Origin: Epinephelus fuscoguttatus
Taxonomy: Eukaryota > Chordata > Actinopteri > Perciformes > Serranidae
NCBI RefSeq assembly: GCF_011397635.1
Contig: NC_064757.1
Location: 33,703,839-33,767,838, forward strand
DNA length: 64,000 bases
Reading direction: 5' to 3'
Both the position numbers and the translations under genes were made by a program. The notes under the pieces were generated by a model. It made no database searches. It saw only the letters and a list, made by a program, of their open reading frames with translations, and was not told the DNA's origin. Of the stretch, positions 22,631-35,690 are shown in pieces (the first letter of the stretch is position 1; each line of letters begins with the position of its first letter).

Positions 22631-25600
22631 GCTTTCAAATTTAAAATGTGAATATTTGCTGGGGGCTTTTTTGTCTTCTGTGATAATCTTAATATCTTTT
22701 GACTTTTGGACTGCTGTCTCTACTGTTTGTGATATGATGTATTAATTATTCAAGAAAATAATCTGTAGCTTGATCAATAATGCAAGAGATTTATTACAGC
22801 TCTGGTCATGACATCTTATATGTCAATCTCACAGCCAGAATCAAAGCGCAAATGTGAGTTTGGAGCTGAGTGTCACGTTATTATACTGACATAACATAAT
22901 TCACTCATTTCATGATGGTCTCCACAGTTTGTACCTGTCGCAGTGGTCTGATAAGCCACATCTAGAGCATGCAGTGTGGGTATGATGGTACTTGAAGTTT
23001 CATATTTCATACAAGGGATGCTCTAACAATGACAATGGACTCTAAAAGTTGAATATATCTGTATTTCAACAAATTTGTATTCTTTTTAGAACACTAAGTT
23101 GCAAGCTAGTGCTAAAAATAACTGGCAGAAATGATGGGAAATTAACAATTTGCTATACATACAGTAAAAAAAAAAAAATTGATAGAGCAATGTTGAATTT
23201 CTATAATTAGACTTACCAATACCTATCAATGCACCACCTGGATGCATGGGGTCCAATCAGCCCATTCATTTGAAGAAAATGTTGACATTGTACGTTTCTG
23301 CAAACCACGAATACAACACATTTGCACGTTTCATACATAACATATCAGCATTTCTAAAGTGACGTAGTTTATAAGCTCACTTTGTCAACTGGAGGTGGAG
23401 CAAGATGCTTGCCATGCTGCAGTCCACTGTAGAGCACTGTTCAACACCAAAAAAAACAATAAAACTGGTTGTCTTCTAACAAATGATCGTTGCATTTAGA
23501 GCGGCTTTTTGGGATTGGTTTCAAGCCAGGATAGTGCCACAAAAAGCAGGTGTTGTAAGCTAAAAAAAAATATCTTTTTCTAACCATAACAAAGTGGGTT
23601 TTGTGCCTAAACCTAACTACAGTGTTGTTGAAATGTAAAGTTTCAACATATCCAATACATAATAATGCAAATGTAACAAATGTTTGTAGAAACATACAAT
23701 GGCAACATTTATTCTGCCATTAGGTTGGGTTAGATAGCATTTATCAATTTTTTTTACATTCTAATTTTCATTTATTGTTTTAAGCCTAAAGTGATTCTTA
23801 CATTCTCCAAATGTAAAATTCATAGCCTATATACCGATTAAAAAAGGGGTTTTAACATTTCGTCAACTAAAATGTGTGTCACATGTTTATAGCTTGGTGC
23901 CTTCTACTCTAAAAACATCACTAGCTACAGAAGTCTTGAGTCTAGCTTGAGGCTAGCTGTGGATTCCAAATCCAAAAAAGGGAAATTTCTCAGGGGAAAA
24001 TAGAGAATTTAATAGTGCATGGACAAATTTGTTTGCTTTTATCAGCAATGCTGCAAAGTTAAAGTACCAAATAATCATAAATAGCCCATTGCAGGATAGC
24101 TACCCTGTGGTAAAACACATGAATGAATGCTCATTTAGATCTATTAGTAATGTTGGTAGGCTGAATTCAACTTAAAAGGCTGTGTTACCTTTATTATGAG
24201 GCTCAAATATGTGAGCTGCTCCACAGCGATTTGTTTTTTTGATAGTAAAGGTTGCCGACCCTGCCTTAGAGTCTTATTAGCTTTACTTTTCAATATTTGC
24301 ATGTCACTTAAGTAAGTAGAATTCAAAGATGTCTAAAGACGCCTGCAACCTGAAAATGAGATGAGCAACACAACAAAGGACATATGAAAAAAAAAGATTA
24401 AGGGCAGATAAATAGTTTGATAAAAGATTCACCAGTGCTGGAGCTTAAATCCTGGTATTTTTCTGAGCAGGAGTCGGATACAAAACCAACCATCAGAGAT
24501 CATTCTTAATTGAACCCAATAAACATAAAGGAACAAAACATACAAACCTAATCTAAGCCAAGCACAGTCTGCACGGACAGTAACTACCTATAAACCAGTC
24601 TGACTCATTGGGGCTGCTACCAAATGTGTTGCAGCCCCCTGACAAATCAACCATTCTTTCATGTATAAGTCTGTCCAGTTGTTGTCGAGACAGATGAGTA
24701 CACTTGCTGTAAAGGAGATCAAATCTGCGATCACCACATTACAGAGCTGATTCTCCAACCACCAGGCTTCTTTGCCAGCATTTGAAATGCAGTTAAGTTC
24801 ATGATATTATGATATATTGGTGCATATTGAGAAATTTCAGCAGTCCGTGTTGGACAGCTTAGCGACTCAAGTGTCAGTGGTTTTGTGGGTGTCGGTACAG
24901 AACCAAAAGCTCGTATGAAAATACTTTCAGATGGGATTTGGTCAACGAAGACGCACAGTTGCCTTTGTCATCTGTGCATATGTGCACACATGCAGATGTG
25001 CACAGCCTCCCCCACACAACACACACACACACACACTCGCCCACACACTTCTCCCATTACTCGTCTGTTGTCTTTCCACAGCTCGTGTTCGCCAGATGCA
25101 GCAAGAAACAGATGAGTTATAAAGACAGAGAGAGGGCGCGAGAGAAAGAGAGATGCTGATCCTGAGACACTGAAGAAAGGACTGAAAAGGAAGACACAGA
25201 AAGACAGAGGAGAAGAGTGAATATAGAAGGAGCATAGATAGAGATGTGTGCGTGTCTGATGATTCACGCCTGCATGGTAAAGGAGCAGAGGGGTCAAGGG
25301 GACTGTAAGTAGGGGAGGCGAAGGAAAGGGGAGGAGGAGAGAGAGAGGGGAGTGCAAACCTCCTCTGGCCAAGCTGAAGAAAACACATGCTGGCCTCCTG
25401 CTGATATCTGTGTTAGCCATGAGACCGGTCTGGACAGGTCTGCTCACTTTCTCTCTCATTCTGCTTCACACACTCTTTCTCACACTCACACACACCGTTT
25501 GCTCTCTGCCCTATCGCCTTGCATTTCCTCTTCTTTCATTTTCCTTTTTTTCTGAGCACCAAATTGTTGCAACCACTCAGCCTCCCTATCATCTCTCTCT

Positions 25601-25640
25601 TGCTCTCCTGCTGTTCAGGCTGCAACCTCCAGTGGGCCAG
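22631..25640. other. Gene-free stretch with CA and purine/pyrimidine tracts
   Basis: No gene is recognised. Bases 25020-25036 hold a short (AC)n. Bases 25120-25350 are purine-rich and 25445-25610 pyrimidine-rich. These tracts generate long overlapping frames on both strands of biased composition, which I do not consider coding. Confidence 0.45.
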
Positions 25641-25650
25641 TAATTCAATT

Positions 25651-26113
25651 AGAGCTGAATGAATGGTGGATTAATTGATTAGTCTGTCAAGTTGAGTTTA
25701 ATTTTCGAGCAAAAACGCAAAACATTCACTCATTACAGATTGTTTTACATGTGAAAGTTTTGTCCGTGTAATGCATTACAGTAGAATACATTGCATTAAA
25801 AAGAATTTAATCACTTTAAGAGCTTAATTTAATCATTTTTGATGGCTGATTTTTCTCTTGCTGCAGTTATTTTAAAGCAAAAACGCCAACAATTCATTGG
25901 TTTCATTCTTTAAAATATAAAGATTTGATGGTTTTCTCGGTGCCCCTTGATACCAAATTAAATATTGTTAGATACTGGACAAAACAAGACACCAGAAGAT
26001 GTCACCCTGGGTTCTTGGAAACTGTGAAGGGCATTTTTATTCTTTTCTGACACTATATAGGCCAAACGATCAATCGATAATCAACAGATTGATTGTTAGT
26101 TTGTTGCAGCCCT
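25651..26113. repeat. MITE-like element with AGAGCTG / GTTGCAGCCCT ends
   Basis: The left end reads AGAGCTGAATGAATGG and the right end GATTGTTAGTTTGTTGCAGCCCT. The interior holds ATTAATTGATTAGT and CAATCGATAATCAACAG. I recall this as a very common non-autonomous element in fish. Other copies lie at 28318-28790 and 31955-32526. There is no coding capacity. Confidence 0.6.
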
Positions 26114-26135
26114 AATCTGGTAAAAGAGACAGTTC

Positions 26136-26876
26136 AGCCCAAAATAAAAATTACATATTTTTCTTCTGGATTATTTTAGTGTGAGCTGCCGAGTGTTGGA
26201 GATATCAGCCATAGAGATGTCTGCCTTCTCTCAAATAATGGAACGAGACGACACTCGGCTTGTGGTGCTCAAAGTGCCTAAAAATACATTTGAAAACCTC
26301 AACAACAATGTCTCTTTCCAGAAATCATGACCCACATACTCAAGATAATCCAACGACCTTGTTGTGGGCAGTTTCATGTCGGAACCATTTTATTTCTACC
26401 AAACTACAACTGCCAAACATATCACCATGCATAAGGAAGAGTGCATCTACTGCTATCTCACATAGCATTGCTGAGCTAGGCAACGTTACAGCTCAGCCGA
26501 GGAGGACGCCATTAATGTTTACATCTGGCATTGTCACAAGCACAAGCCTCTCATCCATGAGTAGATGCACACTTCCTTCTTCATGGTGATACTTTTGAGG
26601 GGTGTAGTTCAGTTGAAAGAAAACAGTTGCTACATGAAACTGACCACAAGGTCTGTGGATTACCTTGAGTAACAGGACCATGATTTCTGGACAGAGACAT
26701 TGCTGTTGAGTTTTTCAAATGTATTTTTTGGCGCTTTGAGCACCACAAGCTGAGTGCCATCTAGTTCCAGTACACTCAGGACAAGGCAGACATGTCTACA
26801 GCCAGTATCTCCACGACTCAACAATTTATAAACAGCACCACAGGTGATAGAAAAATATGTATTTTTGATTTTAAAA
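26136..26876. mobile_element. Foldback (palindromic) element, ~740 bp
   Basis: The left arm (26136-26451) and right arm (26558-26876) are inverted copies of each other. For example TGTGGTGCTCAAAG at 26261 pairs with CTTTGAGCACCACA near 26735-26748, and GTGCATCTACT near 26441 pairs with AGTAGATGCAC near 26560. Identity is roughly 80 per cent by eye. The ~105-bp centre contains GAGCTAGGCAACGTTACAGCTC. It would fold into a long hairpin. No transposase is present; it appears to be a non-autonomous foldback-type DNA element. Confidence 0.8.
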
Positions 26877-28317
26877 TGGGATTCAGCATATTTCTGCCCT
26901 ACTGTGATATACCTGTATATGTTGATATTGGAAAACTTGCATTTATTTCAATCATATTACTGTATGTCTACCCAACTTTTCTTGAGTCATGGATCCTATG
27001 TTTCTATCTACCTTGTACCTGCACCTGAAAATGTGTCCCACTTCGCTTCCCTTCCACTCAGCCTTTCACGGGGCACAAGGTCAAACCAGAACACAGAAAA
27101 AGCCCAGGAGCCTCCTGGAGATATCTGGAGAATGCCGAACATGGCCGACAAATGAAGACACAGCTGCGCTCGTCTGAGAGCTCCCAGTCTCCCAGGAACG
27201 TGGAGTTATGAGGCCGCTCACACACGACTCTGTTTGCTTAGTCTCTGACACGGAAAGACAACCAACACGAGAGATGGGAAGAGAGGGAGAGAGAAAGAAG
27301 GGAGGAGAGAGGTGAGACGAGAGTGGGTGGGTGAAAGACCGATGGTAAAGCAGAGGGATCAAAGTTAACACAGAGACAGATCCCATAAAGAAAGAGTAAT
27401 ACCAGAAAGATATTGGAAGGACATTGCTGTTACTGGAATGCTCAGACACCCTGCAGGCCCCACAACACATGATCAGTCTGGACTGCTTTCACAAACAAGT
27501 AGAAGTCAGACTGAACATTTGTCAAAGTGATACGTCCCTTTGGAGAAACATTAACAAACACAAACATCAGATGCTAATACTCATTTCAATCTGTGGCCAC
27601 AAGGGTTGGGCCTTTTTTTTCTTGTAATTGCAAACAGCTTCGTTTGTTTCTTGAAATAATGCAGAACAGTCTTATTCCAAAAACTGCCATATCATGCATT
27701 TTAAAAAAGAAAAATTGTTTCCCAAATTCTTGTGTCAGTATTGAAAACCAAAGGGATCTATTTTATTCAGCAACTGTATCCTTTGGCAGCATCGCCTATA
27801 ATTTTTTAAGAAGTATCCTTTTACATAGTTTCTTGAGAAAATGCCTGTTTCAAACATTTCTGTTCAAAATGATTCGGCTTAGATTCTCAAACTGGACCAA
27901 ACTCCTGCATGTTTTACAGCTACAACTTTTCCCTGCCGAGGTCAATCGCAGTCTGTCATGAGATGTCAGAACTCATGGTGCAGCCTTTTTTAGATATTAT
28001 TTTGTGTTTTTCCAATGGGTGTGACTCACTTGGAGACAAAGTGGTAAAAAAAATGCTCCCATCAACACATTTTATTATATATTTTATAGATTTTTACTGT
28101 TCTGCGTTCTGGGATTCTAAATTTGGTTTGTGTCTGAGAACTGTAAGTTTCAAGCAGTATTTTGCCTTTAATGTGGGTTTACTGCAAATCACATATACTT
28201 CAAATTGCTGGTGATGTTTTGCCAAAGTAAGTAGGAGATGAACTTTGACAACAATAAATGCACAAATGATACAAACAGCGACAGTAACATCTCAAGTCTT
28301 CAGTTTTTGGATATATA

Positions 28318-28790
28318 ATCTGCTGATTGTTATCTCCGTTAACTGATTAATTGTTTAGGCTATTGCCTATCATCTTTTCCCACAGTCCAGAGAGTGGCGT
28401 CCAACTTAATAATCAATTTCCTATTTTAAAGATTTTTGGGGGGCATTTTGCCTTTTATCAATAGGACAGTCAAGTGTGAAAGGGGGAGAGAGAGAGGAAG
28501 TGACATGCAGCAAAGGGCCACAGGCTGGAGTCGAACCTGGGCTGCTGCGGTAACGACCTTGTATATGGGGTGTCTGCTCTATCCACTAATCCACCGACAC
28601 CCCTCACTTTCCTATTTTATAGCAGACAGAAAAGGAATATATCACCATATTTGATGAGCTGGTACCGCCAAATTGTTTTGCTATTTTTGCTTAAGAAAAT
28701 GACTAAAATCATTAATGAATAATCAAAATAGCCAATGATTAATCTCCTGTCCATCAATTAATCAATTAATCAACTTATTGGTGCAGCCCT
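28318..28790. repeat. MITE-like element interrupted by a SINE
   Basis: The text 'gttaactgattaattgttt' near the left and 'aatcaattaatcaacttattggtgcagccct' style sequence at the right belong to the same MITE family as 25651-26113. A SINE (28429-28607) sits inside it with target duplications. The left boundary is approximate. Confidence 0.5.
28429..28607 (-). mobile_element. tRNA-derived SINE, full-length form
   Basis: Read on the minus strand, the 179-bp body begins near GGGGTGTCGGTGGATTAGTGG (A-box region), carries a B box GGTTCGACTCC (plus-strand 28527-28537), and ends with a short 3' part AAAGGCAAAATGCCCCCC. A perfect 12-bp duplication TTTCCTATTTTA flanks it (28417-28428 and 28608-28619). 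Both Pol III promoter boxes are readable. It lies inside an older MITE, which dates it as the later insertion. Confidence 0.9.
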
Positions 28791-28830
28791 ACTCGAAAGT
28801 AAGTTGATTTTCATACTGAAGATAAAAATT

Positions 28831-29390
28831 AGGACTGGGCGATCTGGAGAAAATCAAATTTCACAATATTTTTTCACCAAATACCTGGATATTAATATTG
28901 CAACAGTATTGGGTAGGGTTGACTACTGGTGCTTTCACAAAGTACTTTCACTAGGGCTGAGGCAATATATCAATATTATATTAATATCAGGACATGAGAG
29001 TAGATTTTATCTTAGATTTTGGAAATTGCAATATTAAAAGTGCTGTCTTTTCCTGGTTTTAAGTCTGCATTACAGTAAAGATGCCATTTTTTGTTAATTT
29101 ACATGATTGTTCTTGCTGTTCTGTTTTTTGCCTTCACCCACTTAGTCATTATATCCACATTACTAATGATTATTCATCAATTATCTCATTCTTCGTCGCA
29201 ATGACTAAGTGGGTATAGGTATATAACAGAACAACTAGAACTGTCTGGTCAGTTCAGAAAATTACATCACTTTACTGTAATGCAGCCTTTAAAACCAGGA
29301 AAGGACAACACTTATGACATTATAATATCTACAATCTAAGATGATATCTTGTCTCAAATATCAATATGGATAGGCCTATAACATTAACCT
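28831..29390. repeat. Nested, oppositely oriented copies of one MITE family
   Basis: A minus-oriented copy starts AGGACTGGGCGATCTGG at 28831 and continues after 29200. A plus-oriented fragment starting TAGGGCTGAGGCAATAT near 28953 sits inside it. Shared words such as ACCCACTTAGTCAT (29136) and ATGACTAAGTGGGT (29201) are inverted copies, as are CTGCATTACAGTAAAG and CTTTACTGTAATGCAG. A third, simpler copy is at 37001-37293. Confidence 0.65.
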
Positions 29391-29629
29391 TATGTAAAGA
29401 ACATGGAGGGAAACTGTGGCTTCCTGGAAGGTATATTTTTAGGCTTGGTATACTAGCAGGCGTTTGGAAAATGAACACGAATTAATATAAAATACACGAT
29501 TTGTAGCAAATGGACAACAAACTGCACAGGTATGATCCTTTAAAACTAATATCCCACAGTGACACACAAAAATTCATCCAAAAGGTGTCGGTCATTGCTC
29601 CTGGTTGGTGGCCTGCTAATGTCAATCTC

Positions 29630-29630
<1 letters not shown>

Positions 29631-29663
<33 letters not shown>
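29631..29663. repeat. (AC)n microsatellite
   Basis: This is an uninterrupted AC dinucleotide run of about 33 bp. Confidence 0.95.
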
Positions 29664-29664
<1 letters not shown>

Positions 29665-31950
29665 GCTGTTGAAACAGCTGGCCAAGCTAAACCTGTATCA
29701 GTTAAGGCAACAAGTTCATTTGAAGACAGGGGTTCTCTTTGAAGTCGTGTCACTCGGTCAGTGAGCCAATGCTATTGTGAGCTGAGGAAGATTTACGACC
29801 TCTCCGGCTCTCCTCTGTTTTCCCACAGCTGCTTTAACACTATCTGCTGGTGACAGCACAGCCAGGCAACTGATACAGACTCACATCAAACGCCAAGAAT
29901 AACACATTTTCACTCAAATCTGCACTTTTTGATTTAGTAAGTGCCGTGCATTATGCAGTCACTAAAATCATGCATACAAGCTTTGTTTGGCTCGGATATA
30001 CAAAACTGTACAAGCTGCAATAACTCTTTGGGATTTTTTTTATAAAAAATCTGTATTTAATTTGTGTCTGGGTTTAAATCCTGATCCCGTTGACAAACTT
30101 GTGCTGTGACCATCTCTCATCAGGTGGTAGAGGGGAACTTGGGATTTCAGGGTGAGGCAGTCTTGGCCTAATCCACCAGTAAACTGGCGCCCCCCAATGG
30201 CCATAAGCAGGTACGTCAAAATAGAGTTTGTTATAAAATGAAGGGCTTTTATCATTGATCGACCTATTGACTATTTTATTGATTCATTGATGAACTGTTT
30301 GATTGATAAAAGGGAAAAAATGGCCACTATAATTTCCTGAAGCCCAAAGTAACTTTCTCAGGTGTCTTTTCTGCCAGAGAAACAGTCGAAAAACCTAAAG
30401 ATATTCACTTAATGGGCATTTTTCGTTCAAAGTGACTCATATCGATTCATCAGTTACCAAAAATGTTGTAGGTTTTAATTTGATTTGCTTTAACTTAACT
30501 GTCAAAAGAAATCTGGAACTTTGGCTTGCATCTTAAGATGTCAGCTGTTTCACACATGCACATAAATACAAAACAACATTTAACCAAGACAACATAACCC
30601 CATTAAACACTTCAAATCACATCAGACAGTGAGAAAAGTGGATGCAGTGCGACAGATTGATTTTCTGTCGATGCACAAATCTTTGTAACACACACTACAT
30701 GAAATGATGTAAAGACATGCGTGCACATTAACATGTACAGCCACGAGCATTGCTTCTCTACGACTGTGCCTACCTGACAGCAAAGGACAATCTGTTGCTC
30801 CACACACCCACAAATTACATTTAAATATTCAAATGTCTGATGGCACAGACAGTTTTATACTTCAACAGCTGGCTGGTTAATGCTTCCTCTACTCTCCTCT
30901 CTGCAGCGACACTACCATCTACCCAGGTTTTAAAGCTCTTTTCCACCATTATTTCTGTAAAAAAAAAGAAAAAAGAAAAACACATTTTCACTGCATTCAA
31001 GTTATTATAACAACTGAGCTGCACTTAAAGGCCATTATTTATGTTAGAGCTCAGACTGCCAGGTTGAAACTAGAGCATTTGTCTCCCATGGCTAAAAGGG
31101 AACCGGTGGACTCTGAGCGTACGGAGGTAATGCTGCCATTACACAGCTCTAATGTATCTGCTCCTTCTTGGCTCCCTGATGGTGGAATAACTGTCCAACT
31201 GTGATCAGAACAGCGGTCGCTTCCTTCCTAAAAAGTCATCTTTTCAGCCATTACCTCATGTCACCTTGAAACAATCAGATCCCCTCTCTACTTTTCACTC
31301 AGAAGTTTCCGTAAAATTCCCCTCTCAGAGCTCTTAAAATATCATTGTGAGCTCATGGGAGTATTGTAATAGAAATATGGCCTTGCTTTTAATTGTTTGG
31401 CTGTAAGTTTATGGGAACAAAAGCTTGTTGTGCTGATCATGTGGCAGCATCAGTTTAAAGCTGAGAGCGTGTAAGTCTGTAAAGTGGACCAAGAAACAGA
31501 CTGAAGTCAATCTTCTGTGAGCAGTTTGGAGAAAATTACATCTATGCATAACCCCACTGACTAAAGCAGATAGAAAGGACATTTGAAATTTAAAGAGTGG
31601 ACAGCTAAGAAAGTCACACAGATTCGTGCATGTGTAAGAAATAGGAGATGAAGGAGTGAAAAATAGTGGCTAGCAGCAGAAATGGTGTGAGAGCACATTG
31701 TTTGTCCTTCACATTTTAAGTAATATACTGCGATGTTTGAGAAAATGTACCTGCACCTGCTGAAAACAACTGCGACAATGCATGAGTCATCTTCTTGCTC
31801 GTAAATGCCTGTCCTTCATCTGCTGCAGAAGTTTATCTGTTACATAAGGTTGGACATATTAAAAGTTTCTGTAGAGCATCTCAGTTCAACATTTAATGAT
31901 ATGAAACCATATAAAATGTAGCAGACAACAGACATATACACTATTATGTA
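29664..31950. other. Gene-free stretch
   Basis: No gene is recognised. Around 30250-30480 the text resembles a decayed copy of the AGGGCTGCAAC MITE family (ATTGATCGACCTATTGAC at the left, CATATCGATTCATCAG at the right). The rest shows nothing I can name. Confidence 0.4.
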
Positions 31951-31954
31951 TATT

Positions 31955-32526
31955 AGGGCTGCGAGTGCAACTAATGATTATTTTCATTATACAATTGGAA
32001 TTAATCAGTTGTTTAGTCAATAAAAACATCAGACAAGAAGAGGCGTGGGAATCACCAGAGGCCCTACTTCAGTCACAATACAATATTATTGCAATTTTAA
32101 ATATGTTGCAGATGTAAATTTTGTCCTCAAAGGAAAACTATGTCAACACCTGTTTTATCTAATAAGATGAAGTTTTCAGTTTGTTCAGCTCACTTCAAGT
32201 GGACTGAAAAAAGCACATGATTATATTGTTCTAGTAGGGTATCTTAAGCTTAACTTGTATTTGTCTTATTAATAATTTATATAATTAAAAAAAAAAACAT
32301 ACTTGGCCCTGTGTGACAATACGATATTGCCACACAAATTATCATGATACTATGCTGTACTGATTTTTCCCCACCCCTAGACAATGGTCAAAAATGTCCA
32401 TCATAGTTCCCCAGAGTCAAGATGATGTCTTTAAACAGTCCACAATCCAAATACTCCATCAAAATGGTCGCCAAATCTTTTCCATCAATCAACCAGGTGA
32501 TTAATTGATAATTGTTGTGGGTCTAA
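31955..32526. repeat. MITE-like element containing a second MITE-like insert
   Basis: The outer copy begins AGGGCTGCGAGTGCAACTAATG and ends near GGTGATTAATTGATAATTGT. Inside, about 32040-32378, a different repeat runs from GGCGTGGGAATCACCAGAGG to TGATTTTTCCCCACCCC. The inner segment's ends resemble another common fish element. Confidence 0.5.
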
Positions 32527-32534
32527 TCGATACA

Positions 32535-34996
32535 AATTTATATGTTTTTAATTGCTGGGTCACATTGCACAATAAGGAGAAACATTGTGCAGAAATTATT
32601 AGGTGAATAATTAGCTTACAGTTGTTACTGATTATTAATTTTGTGCAAATAATGTGTCAAACAAAACTGCCAAACATTTAGTGGTTCTAGTTTATCAGAT
32701 GTGAGGACTGGATTGCTTTTCTGCAACAAGTAATTAATTAATTGATGAGTCGATGGACAAAAAGTACTTAGCAGCTTGTAATAATCAGATAAACTTTTAG
32801 GCCTTTTTTCCCCCGGTAAAACTACAGACTAATGGCCAGTTCCTAATTATCTACAGGGAAATGTTTTTTCTTGTCCTGGATTAATTGAATATCCTGGAGT
32901 CGTGAAAGAACAACTGGATAAAACATGACATCTGACGACATCATCTTTGGCTCAAAGACATAATAGTGAATTTTTTTCAGTATTTTCTGAAATGCCATAG
33001 AGCAAATTATTTATCTATTAATTGGGAAAATGGTGGTTAGCGATATGGATTAAGTCTTCTGTGTTGCTGCAAGCAATTTTATATAATGATATCGCTTATA
33101 ATAAACAAAATATTTATAGTTAAAATAACCACATGTGAATGTCTGCCAGTGAATTTAACACCTGAAAAATCAATATCCTCATAACATTGATGCAAAAATC
33201 CTCTAAATTAATTTTGTCCTAAATAAATGGTGACCTAATATAAAAAGGAATACTTCACCTTCCAAATAAACATTAGTATATTAGTTACTAATCACATCTT
33301 ACATTGAATTCGTGAAGAAAACTTCTTGCATGCCTTCACGGTGAACAAAGAAACCAATAACAGAGAGAATTCTTGATGAATTCAAGTCAAAGGGGACCAC
33401 GTCTAACAACAGCCATACTATAGCAAAACATACAAACTCTCACACAACTCACTGCAGTATAATTCAAGTCTCATTTATCCACTGGCGTCCTCATTACTTC
33501 CCAAACAGACAGTCCTTTCCGACAGGGAACTGAATAGACAGTGAAACTTATCTTCATTCTCTTCAAAGCCAGACTCCATTGACAAAACCAGTAATTTTAC
33601 CTCCCAGAGCACGGGAGCTGCTGGTGTATCGCTGCATCGACCAGTTAGTTTGTTTGTGTTATTGTGTGAATTAGGTGTTTCAAGGGGCTAGCTCAGATTT
33701 ACAATTTACTTTCCATGTTAATAACATTCTGCACCCTTATGTTCATATAAATGGCAAGGACAAAACATTAGGAACACCTCTCAATACAATGTATGGTAGT
33801 CCAGTACAACACCACTTTAAACTATGAGGTTAATATAATTTAATGTACACCACATTTCTGACAATCTCACCAAAAACTGAAAATTATCTGCTTCATAAAG
33901 ACAGAAGTTATGTCCTTAACAGTTGAGTTGCACTAGACAGGTGATGGCCCACCTAATAAAGTGGCCACTTAGTTTATGTCATCATACCTGCCAGTAATAA
34001 CTCTAATGCATTTTTGTTCAACATTATGAAAAATACACAACTACTCAGCCACAACAGGCCTCAGGCAGAACATAGAGAGAGTAGAGCTGTTTTATTGTGG
34101 CTAAAATGATGCCTGTGACTCAAGATGAAGTCGAGCACATTTTCTCCCTCAAACAATGGGACAAGCATTTATGGTGCCCGTTAGAGTGAAACCTTTTGCT
34201 TTAGCACAAACTAAATACAGCACTAGCTCAGAATATTCTACAGCCAACAGTCTGTGATCAATACTTTCAGGCTTATGAGTCATTTAACATCCTGTCAGCA
34301 TTCACTGCACACCTGTCGCTCCAGATTCATGTGCTTTTCAGACTTTTCTACAAAAAAAAATCCCACATCCTGTGAAAATTAGAGCCGTTTTTTTAAAAAA
34401 CAAGCATAACTTCTTACGCAAAAACGCAAACAAACAAACCCAAAGCAAAACTGGGGTCTCGAAATTGCTACGTTCGTAACCATGAAATTACAAGGTAACA
34501 TTATAGTTTATACAGCTATAAAAACATAATTATGTGCTGTGGCTTTATGAATACTGCGGTTTTCAAAATTAGGTCTCTTAGAAAAGCTAAATACCTTTCT
34601 GTTAATTTGTTCCCTTTCCCCAAGCCTTTGATTTGGCCACTGTGGTGAGATAAACGTTTAAAAATCACGGGGTTAGCGACTGAGACACTTTGGGCGAGCA
34701 CACAAGCGTGTCGGGCCAGAATGAATATGGATTTGATTTGCAGTGCACGCCAACACTCCAGCCAATACTAATCGCCAGGGAAAGCTTGTGAAAACCATGA
34801 TGGATTCCACAGACATGGTTTTTGAGCTTGGGGTTTCATCACAAATCCATTTAAGCCTTTATGTAATTTGGTTAAATATACAGAATCCTTTTTATCTTTT
34901 TATGTGTCCATTTTTGACCCACTAGCCTTGTTGGAAAGTATGATGTAGAGGGGGAAATTCCCACTGAAACTGACCTCTTTTATGAAACTGAAGCTC

Positions 34997-35000
<4 letters not shown>
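32535..35000. other. Gene-free AT-rich stretch
   Basis: No gene is recognised. It includes one recognisable repeat (33753-33972) and short homopolymer runs. Frames here are under 70 codons and without domain signatures. Confidence 0.4.
33753..33972. repeat. Interspersed fish repeat (GGACAAAACATTAGG ... AAAGTGGCCAC)
   Basis: The block opens GGCAAGGACAAAACATTAGG and closes CACCTAATAAAGTGGCCAC. I recall this wording as a dispersed repeat in fish genomes, but class and boundaries are not established from this copy alone. Confidence 0.5.

Positions 35001-35031
<31 letters not shown>
35001..35031. repeat. (GT)n microsatellite
   Basis: A GT run of about 31 bp, continuing as an imperfect GT-rich stretch to about 35085. 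Confidence 0.95.
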
Positions 35032-35033
<2 letters not shown>

Positions 35034-35539
35034 TGTGAGCACATGTGTATGTGTGTGTACGGGTGTGGGTGTGTGAGTGTTTGTGTGAGTTTATTCCTAT
35101 GGTGTTTAACAGAGCTCTGCCGGCACCAGCATGAGAGAACAACTCGGCTTCCAGTCCTGACCGCTGTCCAATCCAATTTCCACAGTGTTAACTGCAAAAA
35201 ATGATTTGCTGAAAAGCAAAATGTCAGCCAGGAAATAAAGGCAGTGACGGGCTGCTCCACCCTGCTGAGCTTAATGAGAAATCAGACGGAGAGACTAATG
35301 TTGAGGCCAAGGAGTCAGGTTTTCTGACCTGTTACGATTCCTGAGAATTAGGGGATGAATCCAGGAATCCACAGACTTCTATGATTACATTCACATCACA
35401 TTTATTCATCGCTGTCTATAAGGTAAATGTTTTACATGTTTTAAATGTTACATGTTTTAAATACATAAATGGCAAGATCTTCCTGATACATTTTATATAT
35501 ACATTTTATATATATATATTTTTTTTTCATTTTAATCAA

Positions 35540-35656
35540 ATCAGAATTTATTTGTATAGCACTTTTCACAGTACATTAAAAATGCAGCACAAAGTGTTTC
35601 ACAAAATAAAAACACACAACAAAAATACTACATACATATTGAAAACCCGCCCCTCC

Positions 35657-35690
<34 letters not shown>

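Noticed and set aside
24942-25459. Overlapping minus-strand frames of 148 and 163 codons
   Set aside because: They span a (CA)n tract and purine-rich DNA, overlap in different frames, and show only compositional bias.
26260-26589. 109-codon plus-strand frame
   Set aside because: It lies inside the foldback element and reads across one arm and the loop.
27081-27470. 129-codon minus-strand frame
   Set aside because: It depends on a purine-rich tract near 27270-27330; no domain or splice context.
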